Assembly: GCA_040386075.1 (NCBI GenBank)
Contig: JAZKGE010000048.1
Span: 17,047-81,046 of the forward strand
From: UBA4416 sp040386075
Lineage (GTDB): Bacteria; Bacteroidota; Bacteroidia; B-17B0; Aurantibacillaceae
DNA length: 64,000 nucleotides
Reading direction: 5' to 3'
The notes beneath the pieces are model-generated. The model worked only from the letters and a program-made list of their open reading frames with translations. It made no database searches and was not told the DNA's origin. Position numbers and translations under genes: made by a program. Below, in pieces: positions 39,734-47,845 of this stretch; position 1 is the first letter of the stretch, and each line of letters opens with the position of its first letter.

Positions 39734-41452
39734 ATGAAAAAAACTTCTACTCTATTTTTTACTTCCATCCTTAGCCTGATTGTTTCTTGCGCATCAGCAC
39801 AAAGTTTTGGATTTCAATGGGCCAAACAAATTGCCGGTCCTAATAATGATATGACGATGGGCATTACAACCGATGCTGCCGGAAATATTTACAATTGTGG
39901 TAATTTTGACGGAACCACCGATTTTGATCCGGGTGCGGGCACATTCACCATGACATCGGTTACAGGTGGCGGTGGTTATGCATCTAAACTGGATGCTAAC
40001 GGCAATTTAGTATGGGCTGTGGCTTTTCCGGGACAAACCCTTAAAACAGCCGTTGACGCCTCGGGGAATGTTTTTGTAACGGGTACCTTTAATGGCACTC
40101 AGGATTTTGATCCGGGTAGCGGGACCTTTACCTTAACGCCTGCATCAACTAACTACCCTGATATGTATGTTTGCAAAATAGATAACAGCGGTAATTTTGT
40201 ATTTGCCGGGCGCATTGGCGGTAACGATAAGGAAACGCCAACCTCTATGACGGCAGATGCATCAGGAAATATCATCATCACAGGTTTATTTAAAAACACA
40301 GTGGATTTCGATCCAATGGCCGCTACAACATACACCATGTTTTCAAACGGACAAGATGATGGCTTTGTTGTGAAGCTCGATAACAGCTGCAATTTTTTAT
40401 GGGGCGCTAAATTTGGTTCTTCTGCCTCTTACGAACAAACTTCTGATGCTGCAACTGATGCGGCCGGTAATGTTTACATCACGGGTGCTTTTGCCGGAAA
40501 CGTGGATTTCGATCCCAGTGTAATGGGCTACAGCGGTCTCTCTTCACCATCATCCGTTAACATTTATCTTTTAAAACTCGATGCTGCCGGAAATTTTGGT
40601 TGGGTGAACGGCTTTGGATCAACCAGTGTTAATGATGAATCACGCGCCATCGCCTTAGATGCTGCAGGCAATATTCACATTGCCGGTGCTTATGCAGGAA
40701 CAGTTGATTTTGATCCGAGTGCTACAGCAACAAGTACCTTAACAGCCGTTGGTGGTTTGGATTGCTTTGTCGCAAAATACGATGCTTCGGGAAATTACAT
40801 CTTTGCCAAAGGATTTGGAAGTGCTGCATACGATTGCTGTAAAGACATCAAAGTTTCAGGAAACGGTACTATTTGTTATACAGGTGTGTTCTTTCAGAAT
40901 GCTGATTTCGACCCAAGTGCGGCTGGTACTTATACGATGGCGAGCGCAGGAGCAAACGATGCCTTTTTAGCGGCATTGGATAACACAGGCAATTTTTTAT
41001 GGGCCGGAAATCTATCGCCCTGGAGTTATGATGCTATCGAAGAGTTAGCAATAACGGGTACCGGTGATCTATATGCTTGTGGCGCATTTATGTTCTCTAC
41101 CGATTTCGATCCTTCATCTGCTGTGTTCAATATGAGTTCAAGTGGCTTTGATGGATTCATTCTCAAGTTAAGCGGAGCAGGTGTTGGTATTAAAGAAAAT
41201 AATTTAAACAATGCTGTTTCGGTTTATCCTAATCCATTTACAAATGTGATCACCTTAAGCTCTGAGAAGATCAACCTGCAACAGGCAGATGTGATCATCA
41301 CAGATGTAACAGGAAGACAAATTGAAAAATTATCAAACCTTAATTCCTACAACACACAAATTAATTTAGAACAATTAAAAGCAGGTGTTTATTTCTACTC
41401 AATTATCGAAAAAAATAAAACCCTGGCAACAGGTAAGATCATTAAACATTGA
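39734..41452 (+). CDS. SBBP-repeat T9SS-sorted protein (copy 1)
   Basis: A 572-aa exported protein. Signal peptide about 1-22 (VSCASAQ). About eight repeats of 45-50 aa follow, each with a D-A-(A/S)-G-N-(I/V)-Y core, the motif V/T-DFDP(G/S)-x-G-T-(F/Y)-T and L-D-x-x-G-N-F-x-W/F. These are SBBP-type beta-propeller blades, with the DFDPG loop a likely calcium site. The C-terminus (VSVYPNPFTN to KIIKH) is a type A sorting domain. It probably folds as a surface propeller. It follows the two-component pair by 83 bp. A close relative lies at 56.6 kb beside the other TPR pair. Confidence 0.83.
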   Translation: MKKTSTLFFTSILSLIVSCASAQSFGFQWAKQIAGPNNDMTMGITTDAAGNIYNCGNFDGTTDFDPGAGTFTMTSVTGGGGYASKLDANGNLVWAVAFPGQTLKTAVDASGNVFVTGTFNGTQDFDPGSGTFTLTPASTNYPDMYVCKIDNSGNFVFAGRIGGNDKETPTSMTADASGNIIITGLFKNTVDFDPMAATTYTMFSNGQDDGFVVKLDNSCNFLWGAKFGSSASYEQTSDAATDAAGNVYITGAFAGNVDFDPSVMGYSGLSSPSSVNIYLLKLDAAGNFGWVNGFGSTSVNDESRAIALDAAGNIHIAGAYAGTVDFDPSATATSTLTAVGGLDCFVAKYDASGNYIFAKGFGSAAYDCCKDIKVSGNGTICYTGVFFQNADFDPSAAGTYTMASAGANDAFLAALDNTGNFLWAGNLSPWSYDAIEELAITGTGDLYACGAFMFSTDFDPSSAVFNMSSSGFDGFILKLSGAGVGIKENNLNNAVSVYPNPFTNVITLSSEKINLQQADVIITDVTGRQIEKLSNLNSYNTQINLEQLKAGVYFYSIIEKNKTLATGKIIKH

Positions 41453-41473
41453 TCTTAGAATAAAATTTCAATG

Positions 41474-41516
41474 AAATAGATCAGGTGGATCAATAAAATC
41501 TTCCTGATCTATTTTT
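41474..41516 (+). terminator. Intrinsic terminator after SBBP copy 1
   Basis: AAATAGATCAGG (41474-41485) pairs with CCTGATCTATTT (41503-41514) over a 17-nt loop, followed by TT. Confidence 0.7.
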
Positions 41517-41545
41517 AATCATTTACAATTTAAAATCAAACAGAT

Positions 41546-42562
41546 ATGAAAAAAATTTACCTATTAGCATCTACACTACTAATTGCCATTACTACAACCA
41601 AAGCTCAACTATCACTTACAAAACCTGCAAACGATCCGGTATACGGAGATGTGTTCAATAGAAAAGAATACGATTCGGTGGGCGTTGTGCCAAAAAATAC
41701 CGGAACAAACCAGGTTTGGAATTTTTCTTCTTATACTCAAAACAGCAATGTTTTAAACACCACCTTTACAACAGTGGCTACGGCCACAAACGGGGCAAGC
41801 TATTTAGGAGCAACCATTGTAGAAATGGATGGTGCAGGTGCCAACACCTATTATAAATCCACAGCAACCGGATATGAATTAGTAGGTGCAGAAAACACCG
41901 CTTTAAGTTACAACTATACAAATACAGCCATGGGTTGGGCATGGCCTACAGCTTATGGTTATGCAAATACAGATACCTATTCAGGAAGTGCGTCTGCAAC
42001 AGGTGGCACCTCCGGAACAAGTATTGGTACGGTTACTACAACGGCTTCGGGAACAGGAACGTTGATCTTACCCGGCGGGTTAACGCTTAATAATGTATTG
42101 CAGCTAACTATCAGAAATGAATTTACATTAAATTATTTGTCAGGTGCTTTTGTATTAAATATCAAGGCGCTGGATTATAACTATTTTCATGCCTCTCAAA
42201 AAATGCCCGTATTAACGGTAAACTACAGTTCTGTATCAGGATCCTCCACCAGTTCCCAGGCAAAAATACGGGTGAATAATTTTGTTATTACAGGTATCAA
42301 CGATTTTAATATGGATGCTACTTTTACTATTTTTCCAAATCCGGCAAAAGATTTTATCAACGTAAAATTAAATAACCAAAATAAAAATGAGTGCAAAATT
42401 GAGATCATTAACTCTATAGGCCAGATAACAGAAACGTTATCACTTGGAAATGATCCGGAAATTTCGAATAACATTTCTATTTCCAATTTAAGTTCGGGTA
42501 TCTATTTTATTAAAACAACCTTAGGCGACAAATCTTCGGTTAGAAAATTAATCAAAGAATAA
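41546..42562 (+). CDS. T9SS-sorted secreted protein
   Basis: A 338-aa protein with a signal peptide (MKKIYLLASTLLIAITTTKAQ) and a C-terminal type A sorting domain (FTIFPNPAKDFINV to VRKLIKE). The middle, about 22-255, is a beta-rich Thr/Ser/Asn-rich domain with the segment NQVWNFSSY near its start. This resembles small exported beta-sandwich proteins common in the phylum, with no known role. Confidence 0.75.
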   Translation: MKKIYLLASTLLIAITTTKAQLSLTKPANDPVYGDVFNRKEYDSVGVVPKNTGTNQVWNFSSYTQNSNVLNTTFTTVATATNGASYLGATIVEMDGAGANTYYKSTATGYELVGAENTALSYNYTNTAMGWAWPTAYGYANTDTYSGSASATGGTSGTSIGTVTTTASGTGTLILPGGLTLNNVLQLTIRNEFTLNYLSGAFVLNIKALDYNYFHASQKMPVLTVNYSSVSGSSTSSQAKIRVNNFVITGINDFNMDATFTIFPNPAKDFINVKLNNQNKNECKIEIINSIGQITETLSLGNDPEISNNISISNLSSGIYFIKTTLGDKSSVRKLIKE

Positions 42563-42585
42563 AACCGCTGCATTTTATAGTTAAC

Positions 42586-42790
42586 GTCGTAAGAACTACC
42601 CGGCTTCGTATTTTTTTGGTTTAGCCATTTAAAAAACAGCCGATGTTCTTACGGCTTGATGTGCAGTTAACACTTAATTACAGCTGCACTTGCGTGAGGG
42701 ATGCCCCGAAGGGGTGCAACAAGCGTAAATCCTTTTGCCTGCCTCCTGCAAAAGATTGCAGCGGGTCAGCCCGGCCCCTCGGGCCACGCC
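42586..42790. repeat. GC-richer palindromic intergenic element
   Basis: This gap of 292 bp is much richer in G and C than its surroundings. GTCGTAAGAAC (42586-42596) pairs with GTTCTTACGGC (42645-42655). Two short tight hairpins follow, GCCCCGAAGGGG (from 42703) and GGCCCCTCGGGCC (around 42773-42785). It looks like a REP-type dispersed element. No gene is supported. Confidence 0.5.
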
Positions 42791-42854
42791 CTAAAAATGA
42801 TTTACGGAATAACTTAAACCTAAATTATTTTTATGCAACGCTTCTATTAAAAAA

Positions 42855-44036
42855 TTAATTTTCCTTTTTTGTTTTATCAGGCGGATTAACTCCTACCGAA
42901 CGCATCACGGCTTTATCGCCAAAACGCAATTTGATTTTATCGAGCGATTGATACAAATTGATCATCTCGGCCGTATCGTCAAACAGATCCATTTGTATGG
43001 TACCTTCTACCAGCGACGAGAATTTAACACCCAGTAAACGCACCATCACGCGGCTGTCGTAATTTTTATCAAACAGTTCGTTTACCTTTTGCAGTAAAAT
43101 ATGATCGGATGATGTATAAGGAACCCTGCACTGAAAGGTATGTGTTTCAAAATTAGAATGCCTTATTTTAATAGCCACACTGCCCGCGGCCTTTTCGCTG
43201 CGACGGAGATCAAAGCCCAGTTCTTCCACCATTTTTACCAGCAGTTCTTTTAAGAATTTTTTATCGTTGGTATCTGCATGAAAGGTTCGTTCGGTACTCA
43301 TGCTTTTTTGTTCCCAGGTTGTTTCCACTTCACTGTCGCTTATGCCATTGGCCCTGCGCCAAAGCGATTTCCCGTAATCACCTATTAAACCCTGCAGTTT
43401 TTCGGGCGACATATTTTGGATGGTAGCAATTTTTTGTAAGCCCAGGTTGCACAAGGTCATATAGGTTTTATCGCCCACGCCCGGAATTTTACTTACATCC
43501 ATGGGCGCTAAAAATGCTTTTTCTTTTCCGGGTTCAATAAATAATTCACCGTTGGGTTTTGACTCAGTGGTTGCAATTTTTGAAACTAATTTGTTTGTAG
43601 AAAGTCCAAAGGAAATTGGCAGTCCCGATTCTTTAATAATTTTTTGTCGGAGTTGTTTGGTCCAGGTAAAACTGTCGCAGATGTATTTATCCATGCCAGT
43701 GATATCCAGGTAGTGCTCATCAATAGAAGCCTTCTCAACCAAAGGCGCCGCATCTTCAATAATTTGAGTAACCAAGCGCGAATTCTCTGAATACAGCTGC
43801 ATATTACCTTTGATAAAAATACCTTGCGGACATAATTGCCGGGCCCTTGCACCCGGCATGGCACTGGTTACTCCAAACTTGCGCGCCTCGTAACTGCAGG
43901 AAGAAACAACGCCCCTACCGGAGGTGCCGCCAATAATAACAGGCTTGCCATTAAGCTCAGGATTTAATTTGCGTTCAACCGACACAAAAAAACTATCGAG
44001 ATCCATGTGAACAATGCGGCGTTTATTTTCTTCCAT
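42855..44036 (-). CDS. dinB: DNA polymerase IV
   Basis: A 393-aa Y-family translesion polymerase. I use the ATG of MEENKRRIVHMDLD; the longer frame begins with TTG and adds six residues. Motif I is HMDLDSFFVSVE; motif III is ASIDEHYLDIT, with catalytic Asp and Glu present and a histidine where alanine or phenylalanine is usual. The helix-hairpin-helix region (SKIPGVGDKTYMTLCNLGL) and the little-finger domain follow. It copies damaged DNA with low fidelity and is often damage-induced. It is the last chromosomal-type gene before the repeats that flank the cassette array. Confidence 0.92.
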   Translation of the reverse strand: MEENKRRIVHMDLDSFFVSVERKLNPELNGKPVIIGGTSGRGVVSSCSYEARKFGVTSAMPGARARQLCPQGIFIKGNMQLYSENSRLVTQIIEDAAPLVEKASIDEHYLDITGMDKYICDSFTWTKQLRQKIIKESGLPISFGLSTNKLVSKIATTESKPNGELFIEPGKEKAFLAPMDVSKIPGVGDKTYMTLCNLGLQKIATIQNMSPEKLQGLIGDYGKSLWRRANGISDSEVETTWEQKSMSTERTFHADTNDKKFLKELLVKMVEELGFDLRRSEKAAGSVAIKIRHSNFETHTFQCRVPYTSSDHILLQKVNELFDKNYDSRVMVRLLGVKFSSLVEGTIQMDLFDDTAEMINLYQSLDKIKLRFGDKAVMRSVGVNPPDKTKKEN

Positions 44037-44164
44037 AGCATAAAAATAAGGCAATTAAGCGTTGGGGTTTGCTATGGATTGTAGCAATAATTTTTTTGTT
44101 AGATGAACCTAATTCTTTGCTTCTGCCTATCGGCACCATTCTTTTTACTTTTTTGCAGCCAGAG

Positions 44165-44483
44165 ATAACTTACTTTCTTTGCCTGCAATGCCCGCCTGAA
44201 CTAAACGGGCACAACAAATACAGTAGCAAATGTATAGCATCCATTTGAGCGGGTAAGCGCAGCGAAGAAAGATCACCGTTCCTTAAATTTATTTTTTATT
44301 TTCTTTTTCCTTGACGAAAAAGAAACAAAAAGTCAAGGCAAAAGACCAACCTCCATTTACCCCGCAGAAACCACCCGGAATGGCGGTTCGCTCTCTTTTG
44401 CCAAAACCAGCCGCACTATTACCAACGTATGCAGGGGGTGTAAAAACGAAACTACTTTCTTCGTTAAATTTAAAAGACGGGAA
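44165..44483. repeat. Dispersed repeat, copy A (left of the cassette array)
   Basis: This 446-bp gap holds a copy of an element also found at 52.8-53.1 kb in the same orientation. Shared blocks, in order, are AACTTACTTTCTT(T/A)GCCTGC, GCAAATGTATAGCAT(C/A)CATTTG, GAAGAAAGATCAC and, farther on, TTCG(T/C)TAAATTTAA. Between them CCTTGAC (44309-44315) pairs with GTCAAGG (44332-44338). A 71-codon frame inside it is repeat-derived and not called as a gene. Confidence 0.55.
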
Positions 44484-44500
44484 ACCTCATATTCGGAATG

Positions 44501-44854
44501 CTAGTGACTATTCTTATGGTTGTTGATGATCTGAACGATCTGGCTTAACTGATCAAGAGGAATAGTTTTGATGGTGTCCTGCCAGTTGAGATCGGTGTTT
44601 TGTTTTTTGAGTTTTTGTATAGGATGAGTGTCTTCCAGTTTTTCGCCGGGGTTGGGTGTCCAGATCAAGAGCTCGTTAGGTGTGCAATTGAGGATGGTAC
44701 ACAGCTTATCGATATAGCGTAACTTAAAGCTACCTGTATCGTTGTTGAGTAAATTTTGAGCTGCTGTTGATTGGAAACCTGCTTTTACAAGGAAAGCGTT
44801 TGGATTGTCGATGCCACGAACCCTGCATATGTGGCGTAAATTGAAAGTTAACAT
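44501..44854 (-). CDS. XRE-family helix-turn-helix regulator
   Basis: A 117-aa protein. Residues about 1-65 form a Cro/C1-type domain: NLRHICRVRGIDNPNAFLVKAGFQSTAAQNLLNND, then YIDKLCTILNCTPNELLIW, the usual end of the HTH fold. The remainder is a charged tail with a predicted helix (PLDQLSQIVQIINNHK). It is probably a DNA-binding repressor whose target is unknown. It lies between a dispersed repeat and the 21-bp minisatellite, next to the cassette array. Confidence 0.7.
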   Translation of the reverse strand: MLTFNLRHICRVRGIDNPNAFLVKAGFQSTAAQNLLNNDTGSFKLRYIDKLCTILNCTPNELLIWTPNPGEKLEDTHPIQKLKKQNTDLNWQDTIKTIPLDQLSQIVQIINNHKNSH

Positions 44855-44957
44855 AATATGATCATTTAAAAATTAAATTATTTAGGTGAGTACCCATAAA
44901 AATGATGCTGAAATGAACGGGAAGTATTAAAAAAACGTTAAAAAATATCTGTTTGGT

Positions 44958-45188
44958 GGAATGAAGTATGTAAAGCATGGAATGCAGGGACGAGAGCGTG
45001 GAATACAGCGGCGAGGTTGTGGAATGGAGTTGCGAGAGCGTGGAATGGAGCGGTGAGGTTGTGGAATTAAGTTGCGAGAGCGCGGAATGGAGCGGTGAGT
45101 TATTGGAATAGAGCGGCGAGTGCATGGAATGGAGTGGTGAGTTTTTGGAATGAAGCGGTGAGGTTGTGGAATGGAGCGGTAAGAACTG
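44958..45188. repeat. 21-bp minisatellite, 11 uninterrupted copies
   Basis: Units start with GGAAT at 44958, 44979, 45000 and so on to 45168, every 21 bp without a single indel. Units of two kinds, ending in GAGAGCGT and in GAGGTTGT, alternate over much of the array, so the older unit is 42 bp. No frame makes a convincing protein: the minus strand reads as SPLHST/SQLHST heptads and the plus strand as WNGAVRL heptads broken by a stop. It fills most of the 455-bp gap between the XRE gene and the first cassette. Confidence 0.85.
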
Positions 45189-45190
45189 AG

Positions 45191-45223
45191 TTGAAGTTTG
45201 AAGTTGGGAAATGATTATATTTG
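45191..45223 (+). promoter_or_regulatory. Possible promoter of the first cassette
   Basis: TTG at 45191-45193 and TATATTTG at 45216-45223 (matching TAnnTTTG) are 22 bp apart, 87 bp before the first cassette gene. The spacing is at the long end, so this is weaker than the promoters inside the attC sites. Confidence 0.4.
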
Positions 45224-45301
45224 ATAACGCTCTTACTAACCGTTTTTAGTCGTTTGTAAATATTTGCAACCTTCATTATGGCGCTTAGCGAGAAGTTAGG
45301 T
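45224..45301 (+). repeat. Degenerate attC-like or attI-like site at the head of the array
   Basis: The right end, GCGCTTAGCGAGAAGTTAGGT, split at core GTTAGGT (45295-45301), resembles the right ends of the true attC sites (GCTTAGCGCGAAAACGTTA). The left half has ACTAACC but no good match to the attC left half, and the site is under 80 bp. It may be a decayed attC or an attachment site whose integrase has been lost. Confidence 0.4.
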
Positions 45302-45309
45302 CGCATTTT

Positions 45310-45903
45310 ATGAAAAATAAACTCATCTTTATATTCGTTGTTCTTTTAGACCTAAATGTACTATCTCAATTTAATTGCAATGACATCTTTTATAACGCAG
45401 ACACGTTAGTTGTTATAAATGGCGACAACGTAGACTCTTTAGCTATTATAGATGACGAGCTGTTTTCAGGTTATTGCGACAGTTTTGACAAAAATGGTAA
45501 AATTATATCTAAGTCATACATTGGTTTCGGTGTGTTAGACAGCATTGTATATTTTGACAAGAAAGGAAGAATAGAAGCCGTTGAACCATATAGAAAATGG
45601 ATTATAACCGGCATTTTTAAAAGCTATTATAAATCCGGCGCCCTCAAGCAAACTATAAATTTCATAAATGACAAACATTTTGGACTGTGGCGGGAATATT
45701 ATGAAAATGGAAAAATAAAATACGAAGCTGATTTTATAAACGAATACGAAACGAGAGACAACTCACACTTCACCTGGACAAAAAAAGGAGTCAAATACCT
45801 CCACCAGTGTGTGGACAAAGACAAAACTAAAAATATTGGAAAACTCCAAATAAATTCGGGTTGGACCAAATGCAAAAAGATAAAAATAAAAAACGCTACC
45901 TAA
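45310..45903 (+). CDS. Cassette 1: secreted MORN-repeat protein
   Basis: A 197-aa protein with a signal peptide (MKNKLIFIFVVLLDLNVLSQ). Residues about 85-150 contain MORN-like repeats (GIFKSYYKSGALKQTINFINDKH, then GLWREYYENGKIKYEADFI) like those of the YwqK family. The C-terminus is basic (KCKKIKIKNAT). Its ATG lies 9 bp after the cassette start and its TAA stop lies inside the left core of attC1, so the gene fills the cassette. Function unknown. Confidence 0.75.
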   Translation: MKNKLIFIFVVLLDLNVLSQFNCNDIFYNADTLVVINGDNVDSLAIIDDELFSGYCDSFDKNGKIISKSYIGFGVLDSIVYFDKKGRIEAVEPYRKWIITGIFKSYYKSGALKQTINFINDKHFGLWREYYENGKIKYEADFINEYETRDNSHFTWTKKGVKYLHQCVDKDKTKNIGKLQINSGWTKCKKIKIKNAT

Positions 45904-46074
45904 CAGCACCTTTGCCTAATGCGGGCGGACAACAAAGCATTTGCAAAAGCGGTCGCTCCGCGAAAGACAATTATTTTCGCTTTGCAAATGGCAACAAACA
46001 TAGTATCTTTGTCAGTAATATTTCGGTAAGAAAATGTTTCAAACCGCACTAGGCAAAGCTCCAAAACGTTATGC
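45898..46074 (+). repeat. attC1 (family A), 177 bp
   Basis: Left core ACCTAAC is the exact complement of cassette 1's start GTTAGGT. Right core GTTATGC. Outer arms CTTTGCCTAATGC (45910-45922) and GCACTAGGCAAAG (46046-46058) pair over 13 bp with one mismatch. Inner arms CATTTGCAAAAGCG (45938-45951) and CGCTTTGCAAATG (45978-45990) pair with one bulge. This imperfect palindrome is the classic attC build. Confidence 0.85.
45981..46011 (+). promoter_or_regulatory. Promoter inside attC1
   Basis: TTTG (45981-45984), 19 bp, TATCTTTG (46004-46011): a full match to the Bacteroidota -33/-7 consensus, reading into cassette 2. The -33 box lies in the right arm of the inner attC hairpin. Confidence 0.7.
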
Positions 46075-46179
46075 GGCAATAGCGGGTAGAAATCTCCGAA
46101 AGAAAGTTACAATTCGAAAAGAGATTTATTTTATTAATTGCGACATTTTGCGCGTATATGAATAATAGACTATAAAAAT

Positions 46180-46386
46180 ATGAGGGCGGTAAAAATTATC
46201 TTTGGGGTTTTGTTGGCACTAATTGGTTTTGTTCAATTGGCAAAAGTGATTTTACTTTATATTGAGCTTCCGTTTAACGAGTGGCCTATTGGAGCAGAAT
46301 TTGGAACACTTGGATTTATAATTGGCGGAATTGCCTTATTTATTAGTGGCGTAAAAAAACAAAAGGCGACACCTAAACAAACATAA
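46180..46386 (+). CDS. Cassette 2: small two-helix membrane protein
   Basis: A 68-aa protein with two hydrophobic helices (about 4-24, KIIFGVLLALIGFVQLAKVIL, and 40-58) and a short basic tail (KKQKATPKQT). No family is recognised. It begins 111 bp into the cassette, further than its neighbours, and nothing else codes in that leader. Confidence 0.55.
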   Translation: MRAVKIIFGVLLALIGFVQLAKVILLYIELPFNEWPIGAEFGTLGFIIGGIALFISGVKKQKATPKQT

Positions 46387-46432
46387 TTCAGGCAGACACG
46401 TATACTAGCCGCAACTATGTGTCCGCTACAAA

Positions 46433-46602
46433 CGCTAACAGCACCTACCAAAAATGCGGGCGACATCAAAGCATTTGCAAAAGCGGCAGAAACTTTTTTA
46501 ATTTTTGCTTTGCAATTGCCTAGCAACATTTGTATCTTTATTTAAACATTTCGGCAGACAATGTTTCAAATCAAACCGTTGCTTAGCGCGAAAACGTTAT
46601 AA
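46433..46602 (+). repeat. attC2 (family C), 170 bp
   Basis: Left core CGCTAAC, right core GTTATAA. The left core does not complement cassette 2's start (GTTATGC), the one clear exception in the array, so this cassette may be a hybrid formed by recombination. Inner arms around GCATTTGCAAAAGC and TTTGCTTTGCAATTGC still pair. Confidence 0.75.
46509..46540 (+). promoter_or_regulatory. Promoter inside attC2
   Basis: TTTG (46509-46512), 20 bp, TATCTTTA (46533-46540); the last base of the -7 box differs from TAnnTTTG. Reads into cassette 3. Confidence 0.55.
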
Positions 46603-46634
46603 GTAATGCGCCCGACGAAACTCGCAAAACAATA

Positions 46635-47033
46635 ATGACAAACGCAATCATAAAACACTTCTTCATAAAACTTATTATAGTTTATCTGGCTATGATAGGC
46701 TTTGGATTTCTGACAATGTCGGTAGACTGCAAACAATGTATAATATTAATTCCAGTTGGTTCAGTTTTTTACTCATTGCCAACCCTATGTGTAAATGCAT
46801 TGCAGTTTTTAATTTTGTTTAAGCGCACGTACAATAACACCTTTTCCCAAATAAACTTTGGACTGACTGTTCTTCCCTCACTTATATTAAGCAGCTCAAT
46901 TCTCTATGCTTCAGACCTAAATTCTTTCGACAACAAAATGTTATTGGTAGGTGTTTTTGCGAATCTTGCGCTAAACATTCTATCTTTTGTTTATTTAAAC
47001 AAATTTGCGAGAGCGTCGACCCTTAAGACCTAG
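46635..47033 (+). CDS. Cassette 3: four-helix membrane protein
   Basis: A 132-aa integral membrane protein with about four hydrophobic helices (about 10-30, 38-62, 75-92 and 103-122). There is a CKQC motif between the first two (MSVDCKQCIILIP). No family is recognised. It starts 38 bp into the cassette, with its stop 30 bp before attC3. Confidence 0.65.
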   Translation: MTNAIIKHFFIKLIIVYLAMIGFGFLTMSVDCKQCIILIPVGSVFYSLPTLCVNALQFLILFKRTYNNTFSQINFGLTVLPSLILSSSILYASDLNSFDNKMLLVGVFANLALNILSFVYLNKFARASTLKT

Positions 47034-47063
47034 ACGCAATAATCACTAAATGGGGCGCACAAC

Positions 47064-47246
47064 TTATAACAGCACCTTTGCTCCAGCCTTGCAGACACCA
47101 AAGCAATTGCAAAAGCGGTTGACAATTTTTTAAATTTTTCTTTGCAATTACATAGTAACAGTTATCTTTATTTAAACATTTCGGTAGACAACGGTTCCAA
47201 TCCCGATAGGGATCGGGAGGCCGAGCAAACCGCGAAAACGTTACCT
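47064..47246 (+). repeat. attC3 (family C with palindrome insert), 183 bp
   Basis: Left core TTATAAC exactly complements cassette 3's start GTTATAA, and the match extends to 9 bp. Right core GTTACCT. The right half carries TCCCGATAGGGATCGGGA, a small palindrome also found at the same place in attC7 but not in attC1, 2, 4, 6 or 8. Confidence 0.85.
47141..47170 (+). promoter_or_regulatory. Promoter inside attC3
   Basis: TTTG (47141-47144), 18 bp, TATCTTTA (47163-47170). Reads into cassette 4. Confidence 0.5.
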
Positions 47247-47266
47247 GCAATGTTAAGACACACATT

Positions 47267-47839
47267 ATGACACAAACTGACAAGATTCGAAACATTAAAG
47301 ACTATCTCGCCCAGTTAAGACTTCGACCGGGAATGTACATCGGCGAAAATAAAATAACTAAACTACACGACCATTTGTTGGGGTATCGAATGGCACTTAT
47401 ATTCAACCAATGTAATGACACAATTGACAAAGATTTCTTCGACAATTTCAATGACTTCGTTTGTTCCTATTATGACGTAAATACAAATAGCGGTTGGAGT
47501 CATTTAATATTGGAACAAACTTTTGGTAATGAGGAACAAGCTCTAACAACATTTTTTGAATTATATGACCTTTTTGTAACTAAAGCCGAAATATCTAGTT
47601 CGAAGAAAATTGTTATGACCTTATTTGATGCATTAGTATACAATCAAAAAAAATTAAAGGAAAAACTTGGCGACAATTTCTCAATCATTCTTGAAGAAAC
47701 GTTTGATTTAATAAAAGACAATGTAATTACAGACAGCAAATGTGACTTTGACTATGTATTAGACCAGCTGACAATGAAAGCAGAGAATGATCCAGAACTG
47801 CAAAAACTGTTGACCGAAATATACAATCAAGACAAATAA
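47267..47839 (+). CDS. Cassette 4: protein with gyrase-like RPGMYIG motif
   Basis: A 190-aa soluble protein. The N-terminal segment IKDYLAQLRLRPGMYIGENKITKLHDHLLGY recalls the RPGMYIG loop of GyrB/ParE/HSP90-type ATPases, but the ATP-binding motifs that should follow are absent, so it is not a working gyrase subunit. The rest is acidic and helical. It could be a decoy or inhibitor of such an enzyme, or a family of its own; the sequence does not decide. No signal peptide. Confidence 0.7.
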   Translation: MTQTDKIRNIKDYLAQLRLRPGMYIGENKITKLHDHLLGYRMALIFNQCNDTIDKDFFDNFNDFVCSYYDVNTNSGWSHLILEQTFGNEEQALTTFFELYDLFVTKAEISSSKKIVMTLFDALVYNQKKLKEKLGDNFSIILEETFDLIKDNVITDSKCDFDYVLDQLTMKAENDPELQKLLTEIYNQDK

Positions 47840-47845
47840 CACAGC

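Noticed and set aside
42643..42858. 71-codon plus-strand frame after the T9SS gene
   Set aside because: It covers the GC-rich palindromic element, with hairpins inside the frame and no protein-like pattern.
44311..44526. 71-codon plus-strand frame
   Set aside because: It lies in dispersed repeat copy A, and related wording (SLNLK/SLNLR) recurs in the frame over copy B, so it reflects the repeat and not a gene.
44862..45306. Minus-strand frames of 68-87 codons with SPLHST-like heptads over the minisatellite
   Set aside because: A 21-bp repeat without stops keeps frames open by itself. There is no convincing start or signal, and the wording is pure repeat.
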